The position numbers were made by a program, and so were the translations under genes. 64,000 bases of DNA, taken from assembly GCA_905478225.1 (NCBI GenBank), contig CAJQHR010000005.1, positions 93,754 through 157,753 on the forward strand. Reading direction: 5' to 3'. The first letter of the stretch is position 1; every line of letters begins with the position of its first letter. Shown piece by piece: positions 18,115 through 27,742 of the stretch. Below the pieces are notes generated by a model, which was not told the DNA's origin, ran no database searches, and saw only the letters and a list, made by a program, of their open reading frames with translations. This stretch comes from an uncultured Crocinitomix sp. (GTDB lineage Bacteria; Bacteroidota; Bacteroidia; Flavobacteriales_D; Crocinitomicaceae).

Positions 18115-20421
18115 CTACTTCTTCTTTTTCTTACCTTTTGGCTTTGGTTGATTTTTAGAAATTTCAATGCACTGCTCATATGATAACTCTGCAGGCTCAA
18201 CATCTTTTGGAAGTTTGAAATTTTTCTTGCCAATTTTCAAGTAAGCACCATATCTCCCATTCAACAACTGCATGGTATCGTCTTCTTTGAAAACTTTAAT
18301 CATTCGGTTACGATCCTCTTCTCGCTTTTCCTCAATTAAAACGATTGCACGTTCTAATTCCATATTCTCCAATGTATCTCCGTTTGCTTCTTTAATAGAA
18401 ACAAAGAGTTTGTTTAATTGAACATATGGTCCAAATCTTCCTTTATTGATTTTTACAGGAACCCCTTCATACTCACCAATTACTTTTGGAAACTTGAATA
18501 ATTCAAGCGCCTGTTCAACCGTAATGGTTTGAATACTTTGATCTTTCTGAATGGATGCAAACTTTGGTTTATCTTCATCATCTGCCTCTCCAATCTGAAC
18601 CATTGGCCCAAATCGGCCAATTCTCGCATACATGTTTTTGCCAGATTTTGGATCAACACCCAACAATCTTTCTCCAGATGCTCTTTCAGAATTCTCAATT
18701 GTGTCTTCCACTTTTAAATGGAACGGCGTATAAAATTCCGAAATCATTTTAGTCCACTCTACCAATCCTTTTGCAATATCATCAAACTCTTTCTCCACAC
18801 TTGCTGTAAAGTTATAGTTCATCACTTGATCAAAATGCTTCATTAAGAATTCAGTAACAACACGACCAATATCGGTTGGCACTAATTTTCCTTTATCACT
18901 TCCGGTCTTTTCAGTACTTGTAAATTCAGATACTTCTGGTCCTTCTAATGAAATCACCATATACTTACGCTCCGTTCCTTCGCGCTCTCCGCGATCTACA
19001 TATCCTCTTTTTTGGATGGTAGAAATTGTTGGCGCATAAGTTGACGGACGACCGATTCCTAATTCTTCTAATTTCTTCACCAAGCTTGCTTCAACAAATC
19101 TTGAAGGCGGTCTTGTAAAACGCTCCGTTGAAGTAATTGTATCTCTCATCAATAAATCTCCTTCATCCATTGGGGGCAATAGGCCTTCCATTTCATCCTC
19201 TTCATCATCAATATTCGATTCAAGGTATACTTTTAAGAAACCATCAAACAATACGATTTCTCCAGTTGCAGAAAACTCTTTATTATCAGGTGCATCAATT
19301 TTAATTGACGTACGTTCCAATTTTGCTTCAGCCATTTGCGAGGCAATTGATCTTTTCCAAATTAATTGATAAAGTCTTGCTTCGTCTCTTTCCGCATCAA
19401 TTTCATGTAATCCAAAATTTGTAGGACGAATGGCCTCGTGAGCTTCTTGGGCTGAGTTTGATTTATTTTTGAATTTACGGTGCTCAAAATATTGTGCGCC
19501 GTAAGCTGTTTCTATTTCTGTTTTTGCTGCGTCGACTGCCGTTTGAGATAAGTTAACTGAATCAGTTCTCATATAGGAGATTAAACCAGATTCATACAGG
19601 CGCTGTGCTACAGACATTGTTCGAGATACTGAAAAACCTAATTTTAAACTGGCCTCTTGTTGTAAAGTAGATGTTGTAAATGGAGCAGTCGGACTTTTCT
19701 TAATGGGCTTTTTTACAATACTATTTACTTTAAAGTCGTGATTCGTGGATTTATCAACAAAACTTTTAGCTGCATCTTTTGAATCGAACTGACCACTTAA
19801 TTTCGCTTTAAGTGAAGAACCTCCTACTTTAAATAAAGCATCTGTTCTAAAAAAACTATTTGATTCAAACTTTTCAATGTCTTGTTCGCGTTCAACAACC
19901 AATCTAACAGCAACAGATTGCACTCTACCTGCAGATAAAGAAGGTTTTACTTTTCTCCATAAAACGGGTGAAAGCTCAAAACCAACCAATCTATCTAAAA
20001 TTCTTCTGGCTTGCTGCGCATTCACTAAATCAGCATCAATCTCTCTTGGATTTGCGATAGCCTCCAAAACAGCCGATTCGGTAATTTCATTAAAAGTAAT
20101 TCGTTTATATCCTTTTTTATCAAGACCTAAGGTTTCTTTTAAATGCCAAGAAATGGCTTCTCCCTCACGGTCCTCATCAGATGCTAACCAAACCTCATCA
20201 ACAGTTTTCACCATCTTTTTTAGTTCCGTTATTACCTTTTTCTTATCGGTTGATACAATATACTTAGGAGTAAAACCATTCTCAACGTCAATGGATCCAT
20301 CTCCTTTTGCCAAATCTCGCACGTGTCCATAACTTGACATTACGACGAAATCTTTTCCTAAATATTTCTCAATTGTTTTTGCCTTTGCAGGTGACTCAAC
20401 TATTACGAGATTTTTTGCCAT
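18115..20421 (-). CDS. topA: DNA topoisomerase I
   Basis: 768 residues; relaxes negative supercoils. The N-terminal Toprim domain begins MAKNLVIVESPAKAKTIEKYLG and has SDEDREGEAI. The cleavage domain has the active-site tyrosine at about residue 283 in LISYMRTDS, plus the QEAHEAIRPT and GIGRPSTYAPTI motifs. The C-terminus has no zinc-finger cysteine clusters but three glycine-rich modules (ARIGRFGPMVQIG, NKGRFGPYVQLN, LNGRYGAYLKIG) and a lysine tail. It is 44 bases upstream of the arginase-fold gene on the same strand and divergent from miaB. Confidence 0.97.
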   Translation of the reverse strand: MAKNLVIVESPAKAKTIEKYLGKDFVVMSSYGHVRDLAKGDGSIDVENGFTPKYIVSTDKKKVITELKKMVKTVDEVWLASDEDREGEAISWHLKETLGLDKKGYKRITFNEITESAVLEAIANPREIDADLVNAQQARRILDRLVGFELSPVLWRKVKPSLSAGRVQSVAVRLVVEREQDIEKFESNSFFRTDALFKVGGSSLKAKLSGQFDSKDAAKSFVDKSTNHDFKVNSIVKKPIKKSPTAPFTTSTLQQEASLKLGFSVSRTMSVAQRLYESGLISYMRTDSVNLSQTAVDAAKTEIETAYGAQYFEHRKFKNKSNSAQEAHEAIRPTNFGLHEIDAERDEARLYQLIWKRSIASQMAEAKLERTSIKIDAPDNKEFSATGEIVLFDGFLKVYLESNIDDEEDEMEGLLPPMDEGDLLMRDTITSTERFTRPPSRFVEASLVKKLEELGIGRPSTYAPTISTIQKRGYVDRGEREGTERKYMVISLEGPEVSEFTSTEKTGSDKGKLVPTDIGRVVTEFLMKHFDQVMNYNFTASVEKEFDDIAKGLVEWTKMISEFYTPFHLKVEDTIENSERASGERLLGVDPKSGKNMYARIGRFGPMVQIGEADDEDKPKFASIQKDQSIQTITVEQALELFKFPKVIGEYEGVPVKINKGRFGPYVQLNKLFVSIKEANGDTLENMELERAIVLIEEKREEDRNRMIKVFKEDDTMQLLNGRYGAYLKIGKKNFKLPKDVEPAELSYEQCIEISKNQPKPKGKKKKK

Positions 20422-20671
20422 ACCTTATATTTCGGTTCTATATGTAACTGTTAAAAACTGCAATCCTTAAAAGAGATACTTAAAAACTTAACCTTTGAGT
20501 TTATTTTTAATTATCTTCTAAATCGCGAGCCAAAATTAGAAATGATATTTCAATTAATGTATCAGTTTTGTCGGAAAAAAGATTTTTCTTTCCCTTATTA
20601 TGTAATAATAAAAAACGTTAAATCCTAAAAAATAATTTTCTGCCATTATGTCATACCATCTAAAATATAGC

Positions 20672-20679
20672 TAAATTTG
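20672..20679 (+). promoter_or_regulatory. -7 promoter element of the miaB operon
   Basis: TAAATTTG matches TAnnTTTG, 26 bases before the miaB ATG in the 284-base topA-miaB divergent region. No matching -33 TTTG at 19 bases. The rest of that intergenic region is AT-rich without other clear signals. Confidence 0.5.
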
Positions 20680-20705
20680 CACAAAAATAGCCGAATAATA
20701 GATTA

Positions 20706-22148
20706 ATGAGAGAATTTGGAACAGAAGAAAAGGTGATTGACGAAAAACTGCAAGGTTCAGCAACTTTGTTAGATCGCAAAGAAATAACACCTAACGGAAA
20801 AAAACTTTATTTGGAGAGCTACGGTTGCCAAATGAATTTTTCGGACAGTGAAATTGTAGCATCAATTTTAAGTGAAGAGGGATATACGACAACACGAAAT
20901 TCAGAAGACGCGGATGTCATTTTAATGAATACCTGTTCCATAAGAGAGAACGCCGAGCAACGTGTTAGAAATAAACTCAGCCAATATAATAAGCGTAAGA
21001 AAAAAAATCCTTCGTTGGTAATTGGAATACTAGGCTGCATGGCTGAGCGCTTAAAGAAAGATCTTTTAGAACAAGAGAAATTAGTTGATTTAATAGCAGG
21101 ACCAGATGCCTATCGCGATTTACCCAACTTAATTGAAGAGGTAAATGGAGGACAAAAAGCAGTCAACGTATTATTATCTCGTGAAGAAACCTATGCGGAT
21201 ATTGCACCAGTAAGATTAGGTGCGGGCGGCATTACTGCTTTCATCTCAATTATGCGAGGTTGCGATAATATGTGTTCATTCTGCGTAGTCCCTTTTACAA
21301 GGGGCAGAGAACGAAGCCGTGACCCTGAATCAATCGTTAAAGAGGCGCGAGAACTATACAACAACGGATACCGTGAAGTAACACTACTTGGACAAAATGT
21401 AGACAGTTACAAATGGAACATTACCAAAAAAGGAGAAGTAATTGACGCAACACAACCAGTGGTTACCTTTGCCGATTTAATGGAAAAAGTGGCGCTTGTT
21501 AATCCTGATTTAAGAATTCGCTTTTCTACGTCGCATCCTAAGGATATGACAGATGATGTATTGCACGTTATGGCGAAACATGAAAACCTTTGCAAGTACA
21601 TCCACCTTCCAGTCCAATCTGGTAGTTCAGATGTTTTAAAAAGAATGAATCGTGGCTATACGCGTGAATGGTATTTAAATAGAATTGATGCCATAAAAAG
21701 AATTTTACCTACTGCATTTATTTCCTCAGATATAATTACAGGATTCTGTGGTGAGACTGACGAAGATCACAAGGAAACGCTAACCTTAATGGAAGAAGTT
21801 GGGTACGAATTCTCATACATGTTTTTCTATTCTGAACGACCAAAAACGTTGGCCGAACGGAAATTTGAAGACGACATCCCGGAAGAATTAAAGAAACAGC
21901 GTTTGTATGAGGTGCAAACCTTGCAAGCTAAACTGTCTTATGCTGCTAATGAGCGCCTGGTTGGGACCACTTGTAAAGTATTAATTGAAGGCACATCAAA
22001 ACGTTCAGACGATTTTGTTTACGGACGTAATTCACAAAATGTGACAACAATTTTTCCGAAAGACAATTTTAAACCTGGTGATTATGTTGATGTAAAAATT
22101 ACTGATTTCACCAGCGCCACGCTAAAAGGAATAGCCCTTAAAAGCTAA
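20706..22148 (+). CDS. miaB: tRNA-2-methylthio-N6-dimethylallyladenosine synthase
   Basis: 480 residues. A radical-SAM methylthiotransferase that modifies A37 of tRNAs reading UNN codons. The N-terminal UPF0004 domain binds a second iron-sulfur cluster through cysteines in [17 protein letters not shown] and LGCMAERL. The radical SAM CxxxCxxC is [14 protein letters not shown] (about residue 190). [13 protein letters not shown] and the C-terminal TRAM domain follow. It is first gene of the plus-strand block; the sigma-54 regulator starts two bases after its stop. Confidence 0.97.
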   Translation: MREFGTEEKVIDEKLQGSATLLDRKEITPNGKKLYLESYGCQMNFSDSEIVASILSEEGYTTTRNSEDADVILMNTCSIRENAEQRVRNKLSQYNKRKKKNPSLVIGILGCMAERLKKDLLEQEKLVDLIAGPDAYRDLPNLIEEVNGGQKAVNVLLSREETYADIAPVRLGAGGITAFISIMRGCDNMCSFCVVPFTRGRERSRDPESIVKEARELYNNGYREVTLLGQNVDSYKWNITKKGEVIDATQPVVTFADLMEKVALVNPDLRIRFSTSHPKDMTDDVLHVMAKHENLCKYIHLPVQSGSSDVLKRMNRGYTREWYLNRIDAIKRILPTAFISSDIITGFCGETDEDHKETLTLMEEVGYEFSYMFFYSERPKTLAERKFEDDIPEELKKQRLYEVQTLQAKLSYAANERLVGTTCKVLIEGTSKRSDDFVYGRNSQNVTTIFPKDNFKPGDYVDVKITDFTSATLKGIALKS

Positions 22149-22150
22149 CT

Positions 22151-23395
22151 ATGGATTTACAACAGATAAAACAACGTTTTGGTATTATTGGTAATTCGAG
22201 CGCTTTAAAGCAAGCCTTGAATATTTCTGTGCAAGTAGCGCCCACTGATATTAGCGTGCTTATTACCGGTGAAAGTGGAACAGGGAAAGAAGTAATTCCT
22301 AAAGTTATTCATCAATTAAGTGCACGTAAACACGGCTCCTATATTGCCGTTAACTGCGGTGCAATACCTGAAGGAACAATAGATAGTGAACTTTTTGGAC
22401 ACGAGAAAGGATCGTTTACAGGAGCCCACGACCAGCGGAAAGGCTATTTTGAAGTTGCGGACAACGGCACCATTTTTTTAGATGAAGTTGCCGAATTGCC
22501 GCTGACGACACAAGTACGACTTTTAAGGGTTTTAGAAACTGGTGAGTTTATTCGAGTTGGATCATCACAACCGATTAAAACAAATGTTCGAATCATAGCT
22601 GCGACAAATGAAAACATGTTACAAGCCATTCAAACGGGGAAATTTAGAGAGGATTTATTTTACAGGTTAAGCACTGTTCCAATTAAATTGCCGCCTTTAC
22701 GCCAAAGAAAAGATGACATTCACTTATTGTTTCGCAAATTCGCATCAGATTTTGCTGAAAAATACCGCATGCCCTCCATTCGATTAACTGATGATGCGAT
22801 CCACGTTTTAAACAATTACAATTGGCCAGGAAATATACGCCAATTGAAAAACGTGACAGAGCAAATCTCGGTAGTTGAGAATAGCCGTGACATTAGTGGA
22901 GAGATTTTGCAAACCTATTTACCCGATTATACGGCTACAAACCTACCAATACTCGCAAGTACAGCTTCTAAAGAAAGTGACTTTAGTGAGCGTGACCTTT
23001 TGTATAAGGTACTCTTTGATATGAAAAAAGATTTGGGCGAGCTTAAAAAAATGGTTGTGAACATGCTTCGCGAGGGCACTGATGATTTAAGTAGCGAAGA
23101 TCGGAATGATATGATTTCAAAATTATATCCTGAACCAGGTACAAAACGTCCTAATTTATTGGCGGAGCCATACATCTACAATGAAGACACAACAGTTCAC
23201 ACACCCGACCAATATGGAAATGGCTATGAAGAACATATAGAAGTTGAGGAATCACTCTCTTTAGAAGACCGTGAGAAGGAATTAATTCAAAAAGCATTGG
23301 AAAAACACAGAGGTAAAAGAAAATATGCCGCACAAGACTTAGGGATATCTGAACGTACCTTATACCGTAAAATAAAAGAATACGATTTAAAATAA
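22151..23395 (+). CDS. Sigma-54-dependent transcriptional activator without receiver domain
   Basis: 414 residues. The AAA+ domain starts at the N-terminus: Walker A GESGTGKE, a GAFTGA-type loop written GSFTGA (contact with sigma-54), Walker [12 protein letters not shown], and the arginine-finger region [20 protein letters not shown]. The C-terminal Fis-type helix-turn-helix is [24 protein letters not shown]. No receiver, GAF or PAS domain is present, so its input is unknown. The position between miaB and lptE is typical of Bacteroidota. Confidence 0.93.
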   Translation: MDLQQIKQRFGIIGNSSALKQALNISVQVAPTDISVLITGESGTGKEVIPKVIHQLSARKHGSYIAVNCGAIPEGTIDSELFGHEKGSFTGAHDQRKGYFEVADNGTIFLDEVAELPLTTQVRLLRVLETGEFIRVGSSQPIKTNVRIIAATNENMLQAIQTGKFREDLFYRLSTVPIKLPPLRQRKDDIHLLFRKFASDFAEKYRMPSIRLTDDAIHVLNNYNWPGNIRQLKNVTEQISVVENSRDISGEILQTYLPDYTATNLPILASTASKESDFSERDLLYKVLFDMKKDLGELKKMVVNMLREGTDDLSSEDRNDMISKLYPEPGTKRPNLLAEPYIYNEDTTVHTPDQYGNGYEEHIEVEESLSLEDREKELIQKALEKHRGKRKYAAQDLGISERTLYRKIKEYDLK

Positions 23396-23422
23396 GCGAG
23401 GACTGCTGCCGTTATACTGAAT

Positions 23423-23917
23423 ATGAAAACATTATTTGCATTTTTTTTGATTCCAATTCTACTCTACTCTTGCGACATAGAATATGGAATGCTTGATGGC
23501 AGTATTGATGCAGAAACTTTTTCAGTTGAATTATTTGAAGAACAAGCTGCAAATGCACCTGTTGGTTATGGTGCAGCCTATACCGATTTCTTCAAGGATT
23601 ATATGATCTCCCGAACGAAATTGGATTTAAAAAGCAAGAATGCGGACATTGAAGTCTCAGGCAGAATCACTTACTTTAACACCACGCCCGTATCTGTCCA
23701 ATCGGATGAATTAGCTGCATTAAACAGACTAATAGTAACTCTTTCCGTTACTGTGATTAATAATAAAAACGAGGATCAAAGTTTTGAAGCTAATTTTACG
23801 CAACAATCTGATTTTGATGCCAATTTAGATTTAACCGCCGTGCAATCTGAACTGCTGGACGATATCAATGGAAAATTGTCCCAAGATATAATTAACCGCC
23901 TTACAAGTAATTGGTGA
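23423..23917 (+). CDS. LptE-like LPS-assembly lipoprotein
   Basis: 164 residues. The signal peptide ends ILLYSC with lipid cysteine at residue 17. Small size, an alternating beta pattern (EVSGRITYFNTTPVSVQ) and position after the miaB-sigma-54 activator pair identify it as the Bacteroidota LptE, the plug of the LptD outer-membrane LPS translocon. The Bacteroidota family is too divergent for residue-level proof. Its TGA overlaps the start of the next gene (GTGA), pointing to translational coupling. Confidence 0.75.
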   Translation: MKTLFAFFLIPILLYSCDIEYGMLDGSIDAETFSVELFEEQAANAPVGYGAAYTDFFKDYMISRTKLDLKSKNADIEVSGRITYFNTTPVSVQSDELAALNRLIVTLSVTVINNKNEDQSFEANFTQQSDFDANLDLTAVQSELLDDINGKLSQDIINRLTSNW

Positions 23918-25053
23918 TTTCGGGTGATAAAATAGCGCACTATATTTCGCTGCCTCAAGCTGTTGAAAAAGACGATCTTTCAGATTTAGAAGAACTCGTA
24001 AAAAAGTATCCATATGCTAGCAGTTTTCGTTTGTTAGAATTGAAAGGCTTAGCGCTTGCCACTAGCATTGATTTTGAAGAAAAACTAAAGTCAACAGCGA
24101 TTCACGCACCTGATCGTGGACATTTATACGAATTCATTCATTCTGGAGATGCAACAAATGAATCGGAACCACTAAGCGATTTTTCAGCAACCGAAGCGGA
24201 AGAAAAACAGGTCCCAGTTCCGGCAGTTGTAGAAACGCCTGATAATGTAGAAGTAAAAACGTTCGTCCCTATCATTCAAGAACCTACAGAAGAAATTAAG
24301 GTTGAAGCTGAAATTAGTATACCTCCTGTTGAAGCAAATGAAAATGTTGCGAGTGTTGAAGAATCAATTCCAGTAACAAGGCCTGAGGTTGAAGAATCGA
24401 TCATAAAAAATGATTTAACAGAACTTGATGTTGACATCTTAAATAAAGCAATAGATGTGGCTTTTGTAAGTTCTGAAATTGCTACTAACAATCCGTTTGA
24501 AGAAGTTGAAGAAAAGGAGTTGGAAGCGGTCATAGAAGAAATTCCAATTGAAGAAGAAATTACGGTTGAACCAGTTTCAAATGATTCGCTTGATGAGACT
24601 ATTAATAGAGGCGATTTAACCTTTATACAGTGGCTTCGAATTAAACAAGAAGGAAATAAATCTTTAGCAAAAACAGAAGAAAAAGAGGCAGCTCCAACTA
24701 TTGAAGAAGTTGAATCCACCCCCGTATCAACAGAAAAAATAGTAGAAAAAGAAACACCTAAAGAGGACGGTAGAAAAAAAGATATTGACGCTTTGCTGGA
24801 TAAATTCATGGCAGAAGAGCCAAGGATCTCAAAACCAGTTCAAGACTTCTATAATCCGGTAAAAAGCGCGCAGAAAAGTGTAGAAGAATCGGACGATATG
24901 GTCACCGAGACTTTAGCTAAAATTCATGTGTTACAAAAGAATTATTCAAAGGCAATTTCAGCTTATGAGAAATTAATTTTGTTATATCCAGAAAAAAAGA
25001 CTTTCTTTGCAAGTCGAATTGAAAAAATAAGGGAAGAATCTAAAAAAAGATAA
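23914..25053 (+). CDS. Acidic tetratricopeptide-like protein
   Basis: About 379 residues. I place the start at GTG 23914, overlapping the lptE stop; the TTG at 23911 is the alternative. A helical N-terminal ~70 residues (DDLSDLEELVKKYPYASSFRLLELKGLALA) is followed by a long Glu/Val/Pro-rich acidic region of low complexity (about 80-270). The C-terminus is one clear TPR-like hairpin (ETLAKIHVLQKNYSKAISAYEKLILLYPEKK). Its conserved place between lptE and secG suggests an envelope or assembly role, but no function is known to me. Confidence 0.7.
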   Translation: MISGDKIAHYISLPQAVEKDDLSDLEELVKKYPYASSFRLLELKGLALATSIDFEEKLKSTAIHAPDRGHLYEFIHSGDATNESEPLSDFSATEAEEKQVPVPAVVETPDNVEVKTFVPIIQEPTEEIKVEAEISIPPVEANENVASVEESIPVTRPEVEESIIKNDLTELDVDILNKAIDVAFVSSEIATNNPFEEVEEKELEAVIEEIPIEEEITVEPVSNDSLDETINRGDLTFIQWLRIKQEGNKSLAKTEEKEAAPTIEEVESTPVSTEKIVEKETPKEDGRKKDIDALLDKFMAEEPRISKPVQDFYNPVKSAQKSVEESDDMVTETLAKIHVLQKNYSKAISAYEKLILLYPEKKTFFASRIEKIREESKKR

Positions 25054-25054
25054 A

Positions 25055-25399
25055 ATGGGGACTCTATTAACTATAATCATATTAGTAGCCTGTGTAGCAC
25101 TAATTTTATTTGTGCTTGTACAAAATCCAAAAGGAGGAGGATTAAATTCTGAATTTGGTTCAGCCGTGCAATTGGGCGGTGCTAAGAGAGCGACCGATAT
25201 CTTAGAAAAAGGAACTTGGGGATTAGCAATTGCAATTGCTGTAATTGTATTAGGAATGGCACTTGGGGGGAATGATGCACCAGCTGCTGGCGATCCTAGC
25301 GAAATTGAAACAGACCTGTCAGAAATTGATGCTGATGACGCACCTGAAACAGGTTTAACATTACCAGAAGGATTAAACCCTGGAGCAGCCGGAGAATAA
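25055..25399 (+). CDS. secG: Preprotein translocase subunit SecG
   Basis: 114 residues. Two membrane helices (about 4-22 and 55-73) flank the SecG signature QNPKGGGLNSEFGSA. The acidic C-terminal tail (about 75-114) is typical of Bacteroidota SecG. It associates with SecYE in the inner membrane and raises export efficiency. It begins one base after the TPR gene's stop and is followed by a terminator that separates it from groES. Confidence 0.93.
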   Translation: MGTLLTIIILVACVALILFVLVQNPKGGGLNSEFGSAVQLGGAKRATDILEKGTWGLAIAIAVIVLGMALGGNDAPAAGDPSEIETDLSEIDADDAPETGLTLPEGLNPGAAGE

Positions 25400-25420
25400 A
25401 TATTAGAATAAATAATATCT

Positions 25421-25456
25421 AAAAATGTCAGTATGTCATTCATATTGACATTTTTT
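25421..25456 (+). terminator. Rho-independent terminator after secG
   Basis: AAAAATGTCA (25421-25430) pairs with TGACATTTTT (25446-25455), followed by T. Separates the miaB-secG unit from groESL. Confidence 0.8.
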
Positions 25457-25489
25457 CTGCAATAAAGTCTGATAATTTAGCCATTTTGA

Positions 25490-25527
25490 CACTTAATAAG
25501 TGGATTAGGAGAATGGCACAAATTGTG
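25490..25527. promoter_or_regulatory. Two palindromes upstream of groESL
   Basis: CACTTA-A-TAAGTG (25490-25502) and CACAA-A-TTGTG (25517-25527) lie 45-80 bases before the groES ATG. The first overlaps a TTGACA-like element. They do not match the classical CIRCE element. They are candidate operators for chaperonin control. Confidence 0.4.
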
Positions 25528-25571
25528 ACTAAACAAAACAAAGATTATAAACGAACAAACAAAATATAATT

Positions 25572-25838
25572 ATGTTAAAACCATTAGCAGACCGAGTTTT
25601 GATAGAAGCTGCTCCGGCAGAAGAGAAGACCGCAAGTGGAATCATCATTCCTGACACGGCAAAAGAAAAACCCTTGCAAGGTAAAGTAATTGCAGTAGGG
25701 CCCGGTAAAGTGGACGAACCCATGACAGTAAAAGAAGGAGATAGCGTGCTTTACGGACAATATTCTGGTACAGAAATTAAATTAGATGGAAACACCTATT
25801 TGATTATGCGTGAATCAGACGTTTACGGAATATTATAA
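25572..25838 (+). CDS. groES: Co-chaperonin GroES
   Basis: 88 residues, full length. The signature [33 protein letters not shown] includes the mobile loop that docks on GroEL. The C-terminal half has the [28 protein letters not shown] beta roof. It caps the GroEL folding chamber. 31 bases separate it from groEL, so the two form an operon. Confidence 0.97.
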   Translation: MLKPLADRVLIEAAPAEEKTASGIIIPDTAKEKPLQGKVIAVGPGKVDEPMTVKEGDSVLYGQYSGTEIKLDGNTYLIMRESDVYGIL

Positions 25839-25869
25839 TAATTGTTTAAACTGAATTAAATAGAACGAA

Positions 25870-27501
25870 ATGGCAAAAGAAATAGTTTTTGATATTGAAG
25901 CAAGAGATCAATTGAAAAAAGGAGTGGACGCTTTGGCGAACGCTGTAAAAATAACATTAGGACCAAAAGGAAGAAATGTAATTATTGATAAAAAGTTTGG
26001 CGCACCGCACATTACAAAAGATGGGGTTACTGTTGCAAAGGAAATTGAGTTAGCGGACGGCATTGAAAATATGGGCGCACAAATGGTGCGTGAAGTTGCT
26101 TCAAAAACTGCAGACATTGCAGGAGACGGAACAACAACAGCAACTGTTTTGGCGCAAGCAATAATTACAACAGGTCTAAAAAACGTGGCAGCAGGGGCAA
26201 ATCCAATGGATTTGAAACGAGGAATTGACAAGGCGGTAAAAGTGGTTGTAAATAGTTTAAAAGAACAATCTCAAGAGGTTGGGTCGGATAATGATAAAAT
26301 CAAACAAGTCGCGACAATATCAGCAAATAACGATAGTTCAATTGGTAGCTTAATTGCTGAAGCTATGAAAGTTGTTGGTAATGAAGGCGTAATTACCGTA
26401 GAAGAAGCAAAAGGAACTGAAACTGAAGTTAAAACAGTTGAAGGAATGCAATTCGACCGTGGATACCTTTCTCCATACTTTGTTACGAATGCAGAAAAAA
26501 TGATTGCTGAATTAGAAAATCCGTACATCTTAATTTACGATAAAAAGATTTCTAACATTCAAGAAATACTGCCAGTATTAGAACCAGTTGCACAATCAGG
26601 GAAACCTTTATTGATTGTTGCTGAAGATATTGACGGAACCGCCTTATCTACATTGGTAATTAACCGTTTAAAAGCAGGGCTAAAAATTGCAGCTGTTAAA
26701 GCTCCAGGATTTGGTGACAGACGTAAAGCAATGTTAGAAGATATTGCAGTATTAACAGGAGGAACTGTAATTTCTGAAGAAAGAGGATTCACTTTAGAAA
26801 ATGCAACAATTGAACACCTGGGAACTGCTGAAAAAGTAGACATTGACAAAGACAATACAACAATTGTTAATGGACAAGGGAATAAAGAAGCTATTGATGC
26901 GCGTATTAACCAAATTAAAGCGCAAATAGAAACAACAACTTCTGATTACGACAAAGAAAAATTACAAGAGCGTTTAGCAAAACTTTCTGGTGGGGTTGCA
27001 GTACTTTATGTAGGTGCGGCAACTGAAGTTGAAATGAAAGAGAAAAAAGACCGTGTTGATGATGCTTTATCTGCTACACGTGCAGCAGTTGAAGAAGGAA
27101 TTGTTCCTGGTGGAGGTGTTGCATTTATTCGTGCAATTGGTGCCTTAGATGGGCTAGAAGGTGATAATGCAGATGAAACAACCGGAATTGCCATTGTAAG
27201 AAGATCAATTGAAGAACCGTTAAGACAAATTGTTAAAAACGCAGGTGGTGAAGGCGCAGTAATTGTGCAAAAAGTAGCTGAAGGTAAAGGTGACTATGGT
27301 TTTAATGCAAGAACAGAAGTTTTTGAAAACCTATATGACGCTGGCGTAATTGATCCAACGAAAGTGACTCGAATCGCGATAGAAAACGCGGCTTCGATTT
27401 CATCCATGTTATTGACGACGGAATGCGTTATTGTAGATATTCCTGAAGATGAACCTGCTCATATGGGCGGTGGAATGCCTGGTGGAATGCCAATGATGTA
27501 A
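25870..27501 (+). CDS. groEL: Chaperonin GroEL
   Basis: 543 residues, normal length. ATP-binding motifs GPKGRNV and [14 protein letters not shown], the GroEL signature around [18 protein letters not shown], and the flexible Gly-Met tail [12 protein letters not shown] are all present. It folds cytosolic proteins in an ATP-driven double ring with GroES. It is followed by a heptanucleotide repeat and a strong terminator. Confidence 0.98.
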   Translation: MAKEIVFDIEARDQLKKGVDALANAVKITLGPKGRNVIIDKKFGAPHITKDGVTVAKEIELADGIENMGAQMVREVASKTADIAGDGTTTATVLAQAIITTGLKNVAAGANPMDLKRGIDKAVKVVVNSLKEQSQEVGSDNDKIKQVATISANNDSSIGSLIAEAMKVVGNEGVITVEEAKGTETEVKTVEGMQFDRGYLSPYFVTNAEKMIAELENPYILIYDKKISNIQEILPVLEPVAQSGKPLLIVAEDIDGTALSTLVINRLKAGLKIAAVKAPGFGDRRKAMLEDIAVLTGGTVISEERGFTLENATIEHLGTAEKVDIDKDNTTIVNGQGNKEAIDARINQIKAQIETTTSDYDKEKLQERLAKLSGGVAVLYVGAATEVEMKEKKDRVDDALSATRAAVEEGIVPGGGVAFIRAIGALDGLEGDNADETTGIAIVRRSIEEPLRQIVKNAGGEGAVIVQKVAEGKGDYGFNARTEVFENLYDAGVIDPTKVTRIAIENAASISSMLLTTECVIVDIPEDEPAHMGGGMPGGMPMM

Positions 27502-27505
27502 TTTG

Positions 27506-27537
27506 TCAATGTTCAATGTTCAATGTTCAATGTTCAA
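27506..27537. repeat. Tandem heptanucleotide repeat TCAATGT
   Basis: Four full copies of TCAATGT plus a partial fifth, starting five bases after the groEL stop. It lies in the 3' untranslated region, so copy number changes would not affect protein. Confidence 0.85.
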
Positions 27538-27674
27538 ATGTAAAGTAAGTTCACCTTAAACATTTGTTGTAATTGTTAATTAATTGTACATTGATAACTG
27601 AAATATGTTTTCTAGACGATCTGTTCTTCCCTAGCTCGCAAGAGATATAGGATAGCACGGAACGGCAACATAAA

Positions 27675-27711
27675 GTCCCGCTTTGGTTTTACTGGAGCGG
27701 GACATTTTTTT
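27675..27711 (+). terminator. Rho-independent terminator of groESL
   Basis: GTCCCGCT (27675-27682) pairs perfectly with AGCGGGAC (27696-27703), 13-base loop, then seven T (27705-27711). Confidence 0.88.
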
Positions 27712-27742
27712 GTAGGGCGTCTATTGGAAAGAACTAGATGAA

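Noticed and set aside
19877..20332. 151-codon plus-strand frame opposite topA
   Set aside because: It is a mirror of the conserved topA coding sequence without its own start context or similarity.
22388..22440. GSFTGA in place of GAFTGA in the sigma-54 activator as a sign of lost activity
   Set aside because: Serine at this place is a known natural variant and other ATPase motifs are intact.
24276..24809. 177-codon serine-rich minus-strand frame opposite the acidic TPR gene
   Set aside because: Ser/Thr richness arises from the complement of Glu/Val-rich codons; no signals support a gene.
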